DNA from: Chara braunii
Taxonomy: Eukaryota; Streptophyta; Charophyceae; Charales; Characeae
Assembly: GCA_003427395.1 (NCBI GenBank)
Contig: BFEA01000198.1
Span: 982,713-1,044,666, forward strand
DNA length: 61,954 nt
Direction of reading: 5' to 3'
Position 1 is the first letter of the stretch; each line of letters starts with the position of its first letter. The notes beneath the pieces were generated by a model. It saw only the letters and a program-made list of their open reading frames with translations. It did not search any database and was not told the origin of the DNA. A program made the translations under genes and the position numbers. This document shows positions 10,945 through 21,722 of this stretch, piece after piece.

Positions 10945-11230
10945 TACCCAATTGATCTCCTTTATCCGGGATCTTGGCGGGATCCAAGTTGTCATCCCTG
11001 CCGACCCTGGTGAGATCACGTGCGCTCTGTAGGCTTGATAAGGCCAAACAGTTTTGTGGTCCCGATGGTACTCCGGTTTATCCGTTAAATGGGTTTCTTG
11101 TATGCAGATGATGCCGGGCCATGTCTTGCCGCCCACGCCCTTCAACTGATCCTAGATCGCTTGTCTTTTCAAAGGGTTGAAGGAGGTCAATCCGCTTACA
11201 TTGAGGGTTCTGATGTCTAGGTCTGCATAA
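10945..11230 (-). pseudogene. LINE ORF2 start: APE-type endonuclease fragment
   Basis: The translation contains IRTLNVSGLTSFNPLKRQAI, an in-frame TAG, then DQLKGVGGKTWPGIICIQET followed by HL. This is the LNVRGL...KR...ICIQETHL opening of LINE APE-like endonucleases, with the catalytic Glu in QETHL. The frame later drifts (AGMTTWIPP in place of the expected GxAG-hydrophobic strand), implying a frameshift, and the sequence ends at the LTR junction. No RT motifs remain. Confidence 0.75.
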
Positions 11231-11317
11231 CGGAGACAGTGTTTCCAATGCGGTTCCTGCAGTATAATGGGTCTATATCATCCATTCGGTATTGACCTAT
11301 CCACTCCTACCTCTATC

Positions 11318-11902
11318 CTAGACTTTGGTCCATGGTCTAACAGACCAGTCCAAAGTACACAACAGCCCGTACCGGAGGACCCTCGATAAACACGTGCGCA
11401 AGTTCTCCTCCGCCCAATATGAGTTGGCCTTCACTCGGTTGAGGGGAAGTTCCATCAAGGCCCCATGATTGAACGACTTTAAATCGGAGTCTTTGTCTTC
11501 TTCGAGGAGCACATACAGGTCTATGGTGGCTATCCTCATCAATCCATCAAATTGGGGGAGGGTTGCAATGACTCCGGCAGGGTAGTGTTGGCGCAAGAAA
11601 GGATCCGCCTTTTTCTTGAAGTCACTGTCTCGCACGCTAGGGAAGGACCAGATGTTGTAAAAGCCCCATCCTAGCAGTGTGAAGCCCCCTTGTAGTGGAG
11701 AGAGGCCAATCTCCATCCTATCATCTGCATACCTTCGAGGTATAACACCCACCCAATCCGTCTTCAACAGGTTTTTTTCATACTGACCTATTTCCACCAT
11801 ATGTTTAAGCTTTCTGTGGCGTGGGTGGTCCAGGTGGTGATCAGTCGGGACTACTAAGATGGCGAATCCGTTGGAAAATCTCAGACTAAGTGATGTGTGC
11901 AA
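11318..11902 (-). CDS. Unrecognised 194-aa ORF inside the LINE remnant
   Basis: It sits between the ORF1-like part and the ORF2 endonuclease on the same strand. I do not recognise a domain. It contains LLGWGFYNIWSFPSVRDSDF and a run of hydrophobic and aromatic positions suggesting a folded globular protein, plus a YWAEENL segment near residue 162. It could be the C-terminal part of an ORF1 protein or an extra LINE ORF. It starts with Met-His in a weak context; the start is uncertain. Confidence 0.4.
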   Translation of the reverse strand: MHTSLSLRFSNGFAILVVPTDHHLDHPRHRKLKHMVEIGQYEKNLLKTDWVGVIPRRYADDRMEIGLSPLQGGFTLLGWGFYNIWSFPSVRDSDFKKKADPFLRQHYPAGVIATLPQFDGLMRIATIDLYVLLEEDKDSDLKSFNHGALMELPLNRVKANSYWAEENLRTCLSRVLRYGLLCTLDWSVRPWTKV

Positions 11903-12051
11903 GAGGGCCGAATTCCAGGGTTTTCCGCAAGGTTGTCTGTTATATATGTGCTTTAGGGTATATCTGCATTCAGTTTCGCCGTATTTGGAGCAGTAACAGA
12001 AAACTTAGCCAAAACATCGGACTCGAAAAAAGCTTTGGCGAGCTCCGAAAG

Positions 12052-13214
12052 CTACTCCGAATAGGGTTTTATAGTGCTCTTGAATTTGATTTTTTTGTTT
12101 TTTTTTTGCCTGATTGTTTTTTTTATGTTTGTATTATGAGCCTGCATAGTTTGTTCACAAAAGTTTTGACAACATTGCTCGTAGCGACGAGGCGAAAAAA
12201 CCCGAATTTTTGGCCTTCCATTAACCGCTAGTGCCGCACCCGGATGCTGAGCTAGGAAGCCCTCGATCAGCCAATCTGCAATGACTCTGAGTTTCTGTTC
12301 CGTGTCCATATCCGCTGGTGGTGCCCCCGTGTCCTCCTGCTGGTCAATTTCCATCGCAGCCACATCTGGGGGGGGGGGAGGGAAACTGGAGGATTCTCTA
12401 TTTCCATAGGTTGAGGGTCAAAGACCTCTTCAAGGTAGTCCTCAGCGACGGCCTCTGTTTGGGACCCTTTACGTTCTTCGAGGATGGTTGTCACTTGTTC
12501 CTTGTTTTCCTTGTTTTTTCCAGTTCCCATCTCATTTTCTACTTTACCGGCTTCCTCCTTCCTCTCCTTATGTGGGGCCGGGACCTGTTGACTGTCTTTG
12601 TCCAACGGTTCACTGGAAGGTTTGGCCGGTAGATAGGACTGTGCAACTTATGACCCCTTTTCCTGTATCTGGAAATGTGTTGCAAAGATCTTGAAAAGTC
12701 TTTGGAGCACCTCCTCCCATTGCAAATGGCTCGGGGGGCCTTGCTCTAAAATGAATTTTACCTTTGTACAGGCTTCAAGAGCTTCCCTAAATTGATCGTA
12801 TGCACTGGACCAAAACTCTGTTGGGGCCTCTGCGTGGTGTGACTGTAGGCCTGCCATGATCCACTCGATGATGTGCAAGGTCGAGAGATTGGGGTTTTGA
12901 GCAACTATGACATCTGTCGGGTATTCCTCCCTTCCACACACCCATCCAGCACCTCACCATAAGGGTCCATGCGAATGCTTATCTGTTGCCGGTCGGAGGA
13001 TTGCCTGTCGGACCCATTTTTGTTTTGCTTGATTTGCTGCACCTGCCGTTCTTTCGGCCCTTCCAGGGTCGCGTCCTCCCCACTATTTTGCCCTGATTCC
13101 GTGTCCAATACAACGAATCTATTGTTTCCCCTATCTAGCCACCTACCCTTGCCCTTGGATCGGGGTAAAGGATCGCCTCGTTGCCCCTTTTGTGGGGACT
13201 TTGGCTGCAACTAG
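12052..13214 (-). pseudogene. LINE ORF1 C-terminal region, broken
   Basis: Overlapping frames carry charged, low-complexity protein: SPQKGQRGDPLPRSKGKGRW near 13,190, Gln/Lys/Asp-rich linker, then a helical stretch with IIEWIMAGLQ and FWSSAYDQFREALEA (12,941-12,648), then Lys/Glu-rich sequence (12,605-12,267). At least three frame changes are needed to join them. Position after the zinc-knuckle ORF on the same strand indicates one decayed ORF1 protein. Confidence 0.5.
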
Positions 13215-13348
13215 CTCCCTTGATCCATTAGACAGTCCTCCGGGACCGGACCCAATTTCCTCCTCCCCTGATTAGCCGGACTTTTGTTCTGCCCGGTCCC
13301 TGGTAGTGCCGGAAGGGCCCCCTGCGGCTGAAGGTGGGATTCCACTCT

Positions 13349-13912
13349 TTAGGGCGTCCAGGTAGGGGGGGGCTTGGAGTCTAAATTGGGCTCTCCCGAT
13401 TTCTCCCACATCCACCCTATGATTTTTTCACCCTCGTCTACCTGATCAGCGAAGACCAACCCTTCATGCCCTGGGTCTACGGTACGCCAATGTGTACTTC
13501 TGAAGGGGTCTTGAGTAAGGCGTCTTGTGACCCTCAGTTGGTTGATCGAGTGGTGGGAGCATACCGGGTCAGTATAAAGATGACCATAAGCTTGACATTT
13601 GAAACACCACGGGTGCAATTTGTGAGCCGTGTGTATCTTATAATCCTTTTCCCCGACCCGGAAGGGGATTATATCGTCAATAGAGAATGGTTGCCCCTCT
13701 GAGAGGTCGATTGCCAACATCACGTAATCGTCTCCTTTTGCTACATGAAGGGGGAGTGGGTCGATAAAGTCGATAACATCAAACTTCTCTCCGAAATCAT
13801 GGACAAATGCCACCTGTATTTCAACGGGAATATGCCGAAACTCTACCCAAAAGTTTTCTGCCATCATCTTCTCCCTCTTCTCCTCTAGTGCTGTTGTTTC
13901 GGAGTTACCCAT
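13349..13912 (-). pseudogene. LINE ORF1 (RNA-binding Gag-like) with zinc knuckle
   Basis: 187 codons. FWVEFRHIPVEIQVAFVHDF (residues ~22-41) and DYVMLAIDLSEGQPFSIDDI resemble the RRM-like/DUF4283-type domain of plant LINE ORF1 proteins. CFKCQAYGHLYTDPVC near residues 101-116 is a CCHC knuckle with spacing C-x2-C-x4-H-x6-C, two residues longer than usual at the end. The frame probably continues upstream through 14,193-13,905 (FAVIGLKCESTHG) after a frameshift. The product would bind LINE RNA. Confidence 0.68.
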
Positions 13913-14193
13913 GGGTAGATTCGCACTTCAGACCTATCACAGCGAATGAATCGTCATCTGTCCATGACCTGTTTATTCGCTTCGTGTCTGCAAATGACTG
14001 TGACGGTGGTCGTTGAGATGGGCTGAAGCAGAAAAAGGTCCTGCGCTTCTTCCATACTTCCTTTGAGAGAAGCCAGCCTCTTCCAGATCCAACCCACTTT
14101 GTCATTTATAGACTTGAATGCAACGTCATCATGGAATACCCAGTTACTAGCGTGTTTGGAGTATAACTCGTTCCTATCCCTGACCTTGTTCAC
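13905..14193 (-). pseudogene. LINE ORF1 N-terminal part
   Basis: Two overlapping frames contain FHDDVAFKSINDKVGWIWKR and, in the next frame, DDDSFAVIGLKCESTHG leading up to the start of the 13,912 ORF. This looks like the N-terminus of the same ORF1 protein split by a frameshift near 13,955-14,105. Confidence 0.45.
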
Positions 14194-14535
14194 CGGTCAG
14201 AGATGAGCATTTTATTTTTGAAATGCCACTTCACCCAACCCACCCAGAATTTTCTTAGTATATGCAACCCTTAAAAAAAAAAAAAAAAAAAGGTTTGAAG
14301 CTGATCCAACCCACCCAAGCATTTTTTAGAATTTTTCCGCCCACGCCCAACCCACCCGCCACCCGTAAAAAACGTTCACCCAGACCCACCCGCACCCGCA
14401 AGAAAATCATTGCCCATCCGCACCGGGGATGTAGTATCTTTTCACCCGCAGCCGGTCGTGCCCTCTATTGTCTATCCCTTCAAACATTGACAGACAGTAT
14501 GACATTATGACATGACATGACAAAATCAAACGCGC

Positions 14536-14588
<53 letters not shown>

Positions 14589-14661
14589 AGGCCGTGACGT
14601 GAGCGATTCTTGTGAGAGAGACAGAGAGAGCGAGACGTGAGCGATTCCTATGAGAGAGACA

Positions 14662-14720
<59 letters not shown>

Positions 14721-14887
14721 TTCTCTCTCAATTCTTGTGAGAGAGACATAGCTCTCTCTCTCTCTCTCTCTTGATTGCTGTGAAAGAGACAAAACTCTCT
14801 CTTTAGCATCGGATTTCACGCCTGAATCGGAGCGTGTTTGTGGAGAGATGCGGAAAAGTGGTGTATGCCTCTCTCTCTCTCTCTTTG

Positions 14888-14967
<80 letters not shown>

Positions 14968-15465
14968 GCTGCTCACTTGTAGCAGCGTTGTTGTTCCCCA
15001 GGCCGTCAGTGCGTGGCTCCCCAGGCCGTCGGTGCGTGGCTCGCAGCCGCGCTGTTGCTCCCCAAGCCGTTGGTGAGTTGCCCCCCTCCTCGCTGCCCCG
15101 CCACCTCCTCCCTGCTGCTGAACCATGCACAAGTTGTGCCGTCGCTGGATGACAAAATTCAAAGCGCTCCAGAAGTTCAAAAGTGGGGAGCGAACCTTGT
15201 TACCTATTGTGGTTAGGTTCGCCCCCTGTTGTTTTACTTGGAGCGAAACTCAACATCCCGTTTTAAAGCGGTAACTCATCCAAACGTGGGCCGTGGTGCA
15301 GCCGCCAAGAGGCAAGAGCAGTGTGCGAAAAATTTGAAAGAAGGTTCCTGTTTTTTTTTTTTTCACGAGGACCTCGATTTTTTTTTTTTTTTTCCAGGCA
15401 GGCTGACGACGGGACTTGACATTTCGTGCGTGCACCTTTGACTTTTTTAGGCGGGTGGCCATTTC
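14194..15465. repeat. ACCCACCC-rich block and long GA/CT microsatellites
   Basis: 14,230-14,440 repeats ACCCACCC, CCCAACCC and ACCCGC words around an A tract at 14,272-14,291. Then (GA)n at 14,539-14,586, (CT)n at ~14,665-14,720, ~14,752-14,771 and 14,868-14,966. ORFs here are artefacts of the dinucleotide tracts. 14,990-15,120 holds short tandem GCGTGGCTC / CCCAGGCCGT words. Nothing genic is seen. Confidence 0.85.
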
Positions 15466-15790
15466 GTGCAGGGATTGGGGAGGGTAGGAGGGGGTGGAGG
15501 AAGGGTGGGGGGTGGTCCTCATGGGTTGTCCTGGGTTTGTGGGTCGGGTGACCCAGGCCTAGCACTCACCCACCTGTCACCCATCCAGCCGGGTGACCCA
15601 GGCCTAATGTTGACCCACCTGTCACCCACCCAGGCTGCCTCGCCTTGACCCACACTCATCCCACCCTGGTCACCTTATCAAGACCCGCACCTGACCCAAT
15701 GTCCTCGTGGGTGGGGTGGGTGGGGTGGGTGCAGTTGGGTGCGGATCTGGGTACCCGGTGTCGCACTTTTTCTTAGCCAGGCCACTTCAG
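15466..15790. repeat. GGGTGACCCAGG / CCCACC word block
   Basis: A ~58-bp unit with GGGTGACCCAGGCCTA and GACCCACCTGTCACCC is tandemly repeated at about 15,545-15,645, flanked on the left by G-rich GGGTGG words and on the right by GGGTGGGGTGGGT words that are its complement. It can fold back. It ends near TTCTTAGCCA (15,770), a sequence that also ends the GC-rich block at 401-410. Confidence 0.5.
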
Positions 15791-16256
15791 GCGACTAAGA
15801 AAGCCAACAGGTTATCACGCAGGATTTTGTACGTGATTGCAATAAATAAAATAAATTAAATAATGCAGATCCCTTCTTGTTGTGTGCGTCCGGCTTCGAG
15901 CGAAACCCTTCAATTGCGATCTTCGTCGGTCCCCGGTCTTAGGAATATTTAATTGTGATTCGGAACAGCGATGATAATGCAGATAATAAAATTAAATTAA
16001 ATATGTCATGTGTGCCTCAAGAAGCCAATTTAGGAATTTGAGAACTGTGATATAATCTGTAATAAAAATACAATCATCAAGCAATGCCTGAAGAGAGCAT
16101 CAAGACTAACTGACTCAAGATGAGAACGAGATGAATGAGGGAAGAATGAGAACTCATAATAATCTCAGAAAGTACACATAGCAAACATGGTCAGCACCTC
16201 TCTAGAGTCCTCACTCATCCCTCTGGTCAGTCTCTCTCAATCTCTCTTTTCACTGT
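15791..16256. other. Noncoding, nothing recognised
   Basis: AT-rich intergenic sequence between the word-repeat block and the next minus-strand ORF; no motif seen. Confidence 0.4.
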
Positions 16257-16901
16257 TCATCCCTGGTGTCGTGACCCACGCCCACGTACAGTCTGAGATT
16301 GAGGGCTCGTGACAAAAAGCCACCTGAAGCCAGGAAGCTCTGAGCATGACCATCCGAGATACATGGCACGAGAGTTAACCATAGAGCAAAACTCCTCCCA
16401 CAGTGTAGGCAGCCCGTCCACTGAGAAGACTCCCCGTCTGAGGTAGGGATACTCGGTGGGCTCAGTTAGTGTTTCAATGTCGATCACTGCTGGAGAGATA
16501 TACCTCTTTGCCAAGCCGATCATATCCAGCCAACTCGTGCCATCTGTGAGGAGGGGAGGAACATGAGGCCTGGGATAGTCAGCATAAAGCATTGACCCGA
16601 AGCTGCGGATCAACGTAGCGCCACTCTCATCGAGTTCCCTCTCTCTCTGCTCAAGGTATTTGGTGGCTGAGATCCAGACCGGATCAAAATGTTCATGCGT
16701 CTCCTTGCCCTTCTTCAGGTATGGACTCGGATCGTGAATAGTGCCATCAGCAAAACTGGTCTGGACAACGAAGATTGACAAATCTCCTTGTGTGAAACCA
16801 ATGACACTAACATACTGATAACGAAATGTCTCTTTGCATGAAATCTGATTGAGTTTAGCCAGCACTGACTCACTGACTCGAAATGACTCAACTGTACTCA
16901 T
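16257..16901 (-). CDS. Unrecognised 214-aa protein
   Basis: A single uninterrupted frame starting MSTVESFRVSESVLAKLNQI and ending GRGSRHQG. Alternating hydrophobic strands (YQYVSVIGFTQGDLSIFVVQ), a charged helix (ATKYLEQRERELDESGATLI) and a tryptophan-containing LWEEFCSMVN segment suggest a mixed alpha/beta globular domain. No signal peptide or membrane segment is visible. It lies downstream of, and on the same strand as, the triplicated ORFs at 17.1-18.44 kb and may belong to the same element. I do not recognise the family. Confidence 0.5.
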   Translation of the reverse strand: MSTVESFRVSESVLAKLNQISCKETFRYQYVSVIGFTQGDLSIFVVQTSFADGTIHDPSPYLKKGKETHEHFDPVWISATKYLEQRERELDESGATLIRSFGSMLYADYPRPHVPPLLTDGTSWLDMIGLAKRYISPAVIDIETLTEPTEYPYLRRGVFSVDGLPTLWEEFCSMVNSRAMYLGWSCSELPGFRWLFVTSPQSQTVRGRGSRHQG

Positions 16902-17098
16902 GGGAAAAGACGTCCGCTGTCTGCTGATTACTACTGATCCGATGCTTGAGTTGATTGTTGAACTGACTGTTGGATCGTTAAGTTGATTGCTGGATTGCTT
17001 GCTACCGAGTGTCTTAATAAATGAGCAGATCTCAAATCTGATTGCTTTGATCTAACTTGCCTCTGACTGATGCATGTCTCTGATTGCTCAACTCTTTT

Positions 17099-17400
17099 TC
17101 ACTGATGGCCACTAACTCTCCTGGCCTCTTCCGCTGAGCCCATTATGGAAGAAGTGGTCTGCTGACTCCCATCCGTACCGTTGATACGATAGGTGTACTC
17201 TACCTCGATCTGGTTCTCTACTACCGCTAGAGTGTGTTCTCTCATGAGGGTTGTCTGACGCTGAATGCCTTTTGAAAGCTGATTCGAGTGCTGTTTCCGA
17301 GCGCTACCTCTAAATGCTGCTTCTTAGTGCTGATTCTAACTCTGAACGCTGTTTCTTAAGGGACACAGTTTTCTGAATATTGATCAGTTGCTGGTTGAGA
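17099..17400 (-). pseudogene. Tandem small ORF, copy 3 (3' part)
   Basis: The frame RQTTLMREHTLAVVENQIEV then EYTYRINGTDG...SSIMGSAEEARRVSGHQ ends at TGA (17,099-17,101). It aligns with copies 1 and 2: (T/I)(I/L)M-(M/R)EH(A/T)L, EYTY and the C-terminal SS-(L/M)GS-x-(K/E)EARR motif. The N-terminal half is not readable. Confidence 0.55.
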
Positions 17401-17639
17401 ACTAAAACATTTGTTGTTTGACTACTGATTAAGAAAACTGAGCACCGTTTAAATATCATATGGATGCTGACTTGATTGCTGATTTCTCTTGGCTACTCTG
17501 CCTTGCACTTGTCTCAACTGCTGCTGAGTGATGGATTGAGTGTCTGAACTACGAGCTGAATTAGTCTTGTTACACTGATTTAAACTGTCCTTATTCGATG
17601 CATGTCCCCGACTGCCGATTTCTCTCACTAATGACCATC

Positions 17640-17919
17640 AGAAGTTCTCCTGGTTTTTCCAATTGAGCCAACTATCGGAGAAAGTTGCTTGCCGCCTCCC
17701 ATCAGTCCATGTCTCTGAGTCCAGTCAAGATAGATGATAAGTGTACTTGATCTTAGTCTGAATTTTCACTATAGCCAGAGCGTGCTCTCTCATAAGAATT
17801 GTCTGACAATGAATGTTCTCCTCAACTCTCCCCTCCCAATCCTCATTGACACGACCGCAGTGTAGAGTGCCAGAAACCCTCACCGTGTCTGAGTCACTCG
17901 TCTCTGCAACCTCTTGCAT
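17640..17919 (-). pseudogene. Tandem small ORF, copy 2
   Basis: MQEVAETSDSDTVRVSGTLH is followed by CGRVNEDWEGRV, then QTILMREHALAIVKIQTKIK and YTYHLS before an in-frame stop at 17,725. Similarity to copies 1 and 3 continues beyond the stop to ~17,640. Spacing to the equivalent motif in copy 1 is ~545 bp and in copy 3 ~550 bp, so the array has a regular ~548-bp period. Function unknown. Confidence 0.6.
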
Positions 17920-18184
17920 TGGTCATGATTGGTAAGGACTTATGGACGACTATTAATTGTCTCTTGGACGGCTGTTAATTGTCTCTTGGACGACTGACCG
18001 TCTGGGTTGTCTCTGAATTGTCAGTTCGCTCACTGACATCACACTATAACAACTCACTATAACTCATGTTTTGATGATTTACTACTGAACTGATTATTTT
18101 CTCAGTTCAGTTCCCTTCAGTCCGCTTTCTCGTTTCTACTTGTGGCTGACTTGTTTGCTCAGAAAACATTAAACTTTTTTTTTT

Positions 18185-18435
18185 TTACCAGTGACTTCCG
18201 ACTATTCTCCTTGCCTCTTTGATTGAGCCCAAGGAAGAGATGGTTGCACACAGTTTTCCGTTCTTGCTATACATGTAGTAAGTATACTCAATTTTAATAT
18301 GGTTCCTTACAAGTGTTAACGCATGCTCCATCATGATGATTGTCGGCCATAATCATCAGTCACAATCTTTCTCCAGTCTTCTGCAATGCTCTGACACAGT
18401 GAACAGGTCACTCTAACGGTATCATTGTCCCCCAT
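18185..18435 (-). pseudogene. Tandem small ORF, copy 1
   Basis: It starts MGDNDTVRVTCSLCQSIAED, then a frameshift near 18,345; the other frame continues with MMEHALTLVRNHIKIEYTYY and ends ATISSLGSIKEARRIVGSHW before TAA at 18,185. It shares DTVRV, EDW, EHAL, EYTY and EARR with its neighbours. A CSLC pair could bind metal but is not conserved in copy 2. Function unknown. Confidence 0.6.
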
Positions 18436-21281
18436 CTTCTTTGTAAAAACCAGCCGTTTCAAAACTCAGAGCGACTGATGTACCAGAGAACTGAAACGAA
18501 AATGATTGAGACTGTAGCCAGGGATAAGCTGCCCAAACGAGGTTCAAATCGTGGCCAACTGGCTACTGCTCTGACGTTGCATAAGCGTCGCCGGTTAAGT
18601 TCCCTGGGGATCTCGGTTAAGTTTGAAATTAAAGGTTTTTGCAGTGAACAGTCATTGAACGTCAGTCATCCGAGGCAAAAGGCTTCCGGGCGACTACCGA
18701 GCAGAACTGCCCGGGAAAATTGGTTCGAGTTGATAGGAAAGTCAGGGAAAACTCGCACTTATTCAATTTCTGCTTTGACTTATTCACTATCTTGAGTAGT
18801 ATATCAGCATCTGGTACTTTGTGAACATAGTTATAAGACCAGATTGGAATCGGAATAAAGAATTAAATAGGCCCTGGTAATGCCCCTATGCATCACACTT
18901 GTCCAAGATTACGAAGATCAGATCCGCGTTCACTCCGGGTATCAGATAACGAGTACAACCTTCACTCAACAGGCGAGTGAACCTCGAACCCCATCTTCCT
19001 TAGCTCCCAAAATGAGACACAGTGAGTTGCAAGTGCCTGATTCTGCCTTTGAGCAGCATTAGTGACCAAGGCTGCTATTCTCAGTTAATGCTTTGTACCA
19101 AGCACAAAGAACTGCGGATTACTAAGGCCAACCTAAGTTTCTCTAAGAGCAGATTAGGTGGTTCAAAATCAGACTAAATCAGATGGGTAAACTGTTACTC
19201 ACCATCAAGTAAAAACTTAACAAGGAGATAGGACACCTTTCTTAGCATTGCCTTTCTCTGTCCCATTTACCTAGGGGTAAAATGTCATAGGACTTAGCCA
19301 AAAATGTCATCACTATACCCTTTCCGACGACAAGCTCGCTTAACAAGCTCGTGAGCGGGCCTCTGTACACATAAGCTCATATGTTTGTACAACCCTCACA
19401 CTTGTACACACACACGCTTGCACGTTCATTCACCTACACAAGCATATGCGAGTTTGACTGCTCAATTGGCCACGTGCCACACGCAAAGCTCATAGATCAC
19501 ACGCACATTCGATCAAATAAGCACACGCTGTCTCACTCGATCACACGCTAGCGGGGTCGCACAAGAGGAGAAAAAAACAAGAGTTTAAATGCCTCTGTTA
19601 TCTTTGCTCCCCACAGGGTTACATGCACAGTGCGAGAGAAATAACCAATATCGATCGATCACTACATGAAATTTCGCCGTTAGGCACACAGAGTAAAGGT
19701 CGCCCTGCCTTCCTGGCTTTGCCAAATAATAAGGCGGATTCCCCAAAGGAATAGTATGTCCAGTACTGGAGCACAAAAGCTTCTAAACGTCAAGAGAAAG
19801 GAAAGAAAAAAAAACAGACTTCCTTCGTTTCTTCAATCATTCAGTCTGACTGCTTGTGTACGAAGTCTTCTTCCAAGGCCAACAAAACCTTATGGCGCTT
19901 ATTATGCTTCAAGACTACCCCTCAAATCACCGTACATGGTGCATGCAAAAGATTTGACCTTTCCACAACACAGTTCTAATCGGTTAGCACTTACCAATGT
20001 ACTTGTTTGAGAGGGAAAAAAAAAAAAAAAGAACTGTATCAGAGGCGGGAAGTAGGGAGAATTATTCAGGATGGTTAGCGTCTTATCTAAGAGTTTTAAC
20101 CACAGCGACTGTTTCCAGCCAAAACCCCTCTCTGCTGACATCCAACGTCTCTTTGACGCCCGCCCTAATCTCTCTTCTTAAGCCTTCAGACATTCTCCCC
20201 TACATGTGCGCTAGAAAATGAGCCCGTGGTAGCTAACTTCATCGCAGAAGGAGGTTCAGCCACCCGAGTAACGACAATACAGGCAAGGCATTGCATCAGC
20301 AGACCGCTTCTGCTTATTCTGCCTGTTTGATGGTCGTTCGAACACATGCGATCGACAGGGGTGAGTGCATGACTCAGGCGAGTGAAGTCATCCAAAAAAA
20401 AGGAAAAACGAGCAACCCTCTCTCCTGACCTCTTCTCCCATTTGACCTCTCTTCTTGAGCACCCACTGTCGTACGGAAGCCCGGGCCCTTGCGCGTGCAC
20501 TGCATCACCAGATATAGGCTGATCTTTGCTTGAAGACGTTGAAACTAATGGTGAGCTTACTCGCGACACAGCTTCCAACACTTCTTGAGCCCCTAATCAG
20601 ACTTCCCTTGTTGTTCTCTCGCCCCCGCTTGTGCAGGTACCAACTCTGCCTCTCACCGATCAAACACTAATTAGCTGGTAACTGCAGTCCACGTTCAAGA
20701 AGGCCGTGCTCAACGCGCAGCAAACGGATTGAATAGCAACCTACGCCCCGCATATTAGTCTTTCTTGACGGACACTACTCATGTCGTTCTGGCAGCCCTC
20801 TCCCTTATCTTTTCACCAACTGCTGCAGGTGCAAGCACGTCGCGCGAACGTGTGGGCTGCCTTTGACGTCCATCGCATTCTGCGAGCTCGTCTCCTTTCT
20901 CGCTCACACCGTCCCCCTTTCGTCGACCTTTTTCTCACTCCCTGAGCTGCCACACATTTTTTTGCGTGTCGCGTGTCGATTACTCACACTCTACAATTGA
21001 GCTTCGTCCTCCTCATCACTCATATGCTGGGCTGGCGCTTTTCCTTCTTGCATGAGTGCCACGTGTAGGCTGAGTACGCAGGTCGCAACTTCGTGCCCTG
21101 TCCCGCTCTAAGAGTCCATTTGTTTTCCCGCCTTTCTGATGAATACGGTGAGCTCGCGCGTTGTGATCATGCACAACCTACTAGTTTGTTTTTTTTGTCG
21201 TCAACCGTCTCTCTCTCTCTCGCGCGTTGTCTTCTCCCCCCCCCCCACACCTCTTGTCGCACCAACTGTTTTTCTTTCCCT
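18436..21281. other. Noncoding, no gene recognised
   Basis: Several short ORFs lack motifs. 19,330-19,375 contains repeated AAGCTCG/CGAGC words, 19,380-19,560 is rich in CACACGC words, and 20,022-20,035 is an A tract. Pyrimidine-rich stretches occur at 21,180-21,320. No RNA gene could be supported. Confidence 0.45.
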
Positions 21282-21722
21282 CTACACCCGTTTTTTTCCC
21301 CTGCTCTCCCTCTCACCCATCCCACAGCCTCTGGGCGTCGGGTGTCTTGAGCTAGCCTCGGGTCCTTCCTCCACCGAGTTTGCGGCTCGATGATGCTTCT
21401 GGATCTCCCCAGGTCTGTTCCAGGACCTGAGATCCGTCTCTCGGTCAGCGTCACTCATCTCACTTTCCCCTCCCGAGTCTCTGTCTTGGTGGATCTGCTC
21501 CAGGTCCGCTGTGTCCATCGAGGTCTCAGTTTCGTGGTAAGCCACCGTTATCCGTAGCCTTGTCGTCACTCCGTCCCGTCTACAGCGTCTCTCCGCTCGG
21601 TCTCTCGCCTCCGAAATCGCGTCTTGCAGCTTCGGGTTAGTCCGCATCTCCCCCTCTTGTGCTCCCTCCACGTTGATCTTCAGTATCAGTTCATCTCCAC
21701 CGTCGTAATTGAGTATGACGGT
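21282..21722 (-). pseudogene. Unrecognised ORF, N-terminus lost
   Basis: The open frame begins after a TAG near 21,725 with ITVILNYDGGDELILKINVE, passes through KLQDAISEARDRAERRCRRD and GVTTRLRITVAYHETE, and ends in an acidic, Arg-rich tail. The repeated (R)ITV-strand motif suggests two similar beta-alpha units. The first ATG of the 129-codon ORF is at 21,671 but the similarity-free frame extends upstream. Function unknown; it may be a retroelement fragment. Confidence 0.35.

Larger units (their letters stand above)
10941..14193 (-). mobile_element. LINE remnant, truncated in ORF2
   Basis: Read right to left: an ORF1-type region with a zinc knuckle (14,193 to ~12,050), an unrecognised ORF (11,902-11,318), then the start of an APE-type endonuclease (11,230-10,945). 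The LTR copy B at 10,940 cuts it inside the endonuclease; the rest of ORF2, including RT, is not found on the other side at 9.1 kb. Loss of the 3' side is unlike normal LINE 5' truncation, so deletion or rearrangement at the LTR is inferred. All ORFs are interrupted by stops and frameshifts. Confidence 0.72.

Noticed and set aside
14526-15180. Arg-Glu or Ser-Leu repeat proteins
   Set aside because: Translation of (GA)n/(CT)n tracts in several frames.
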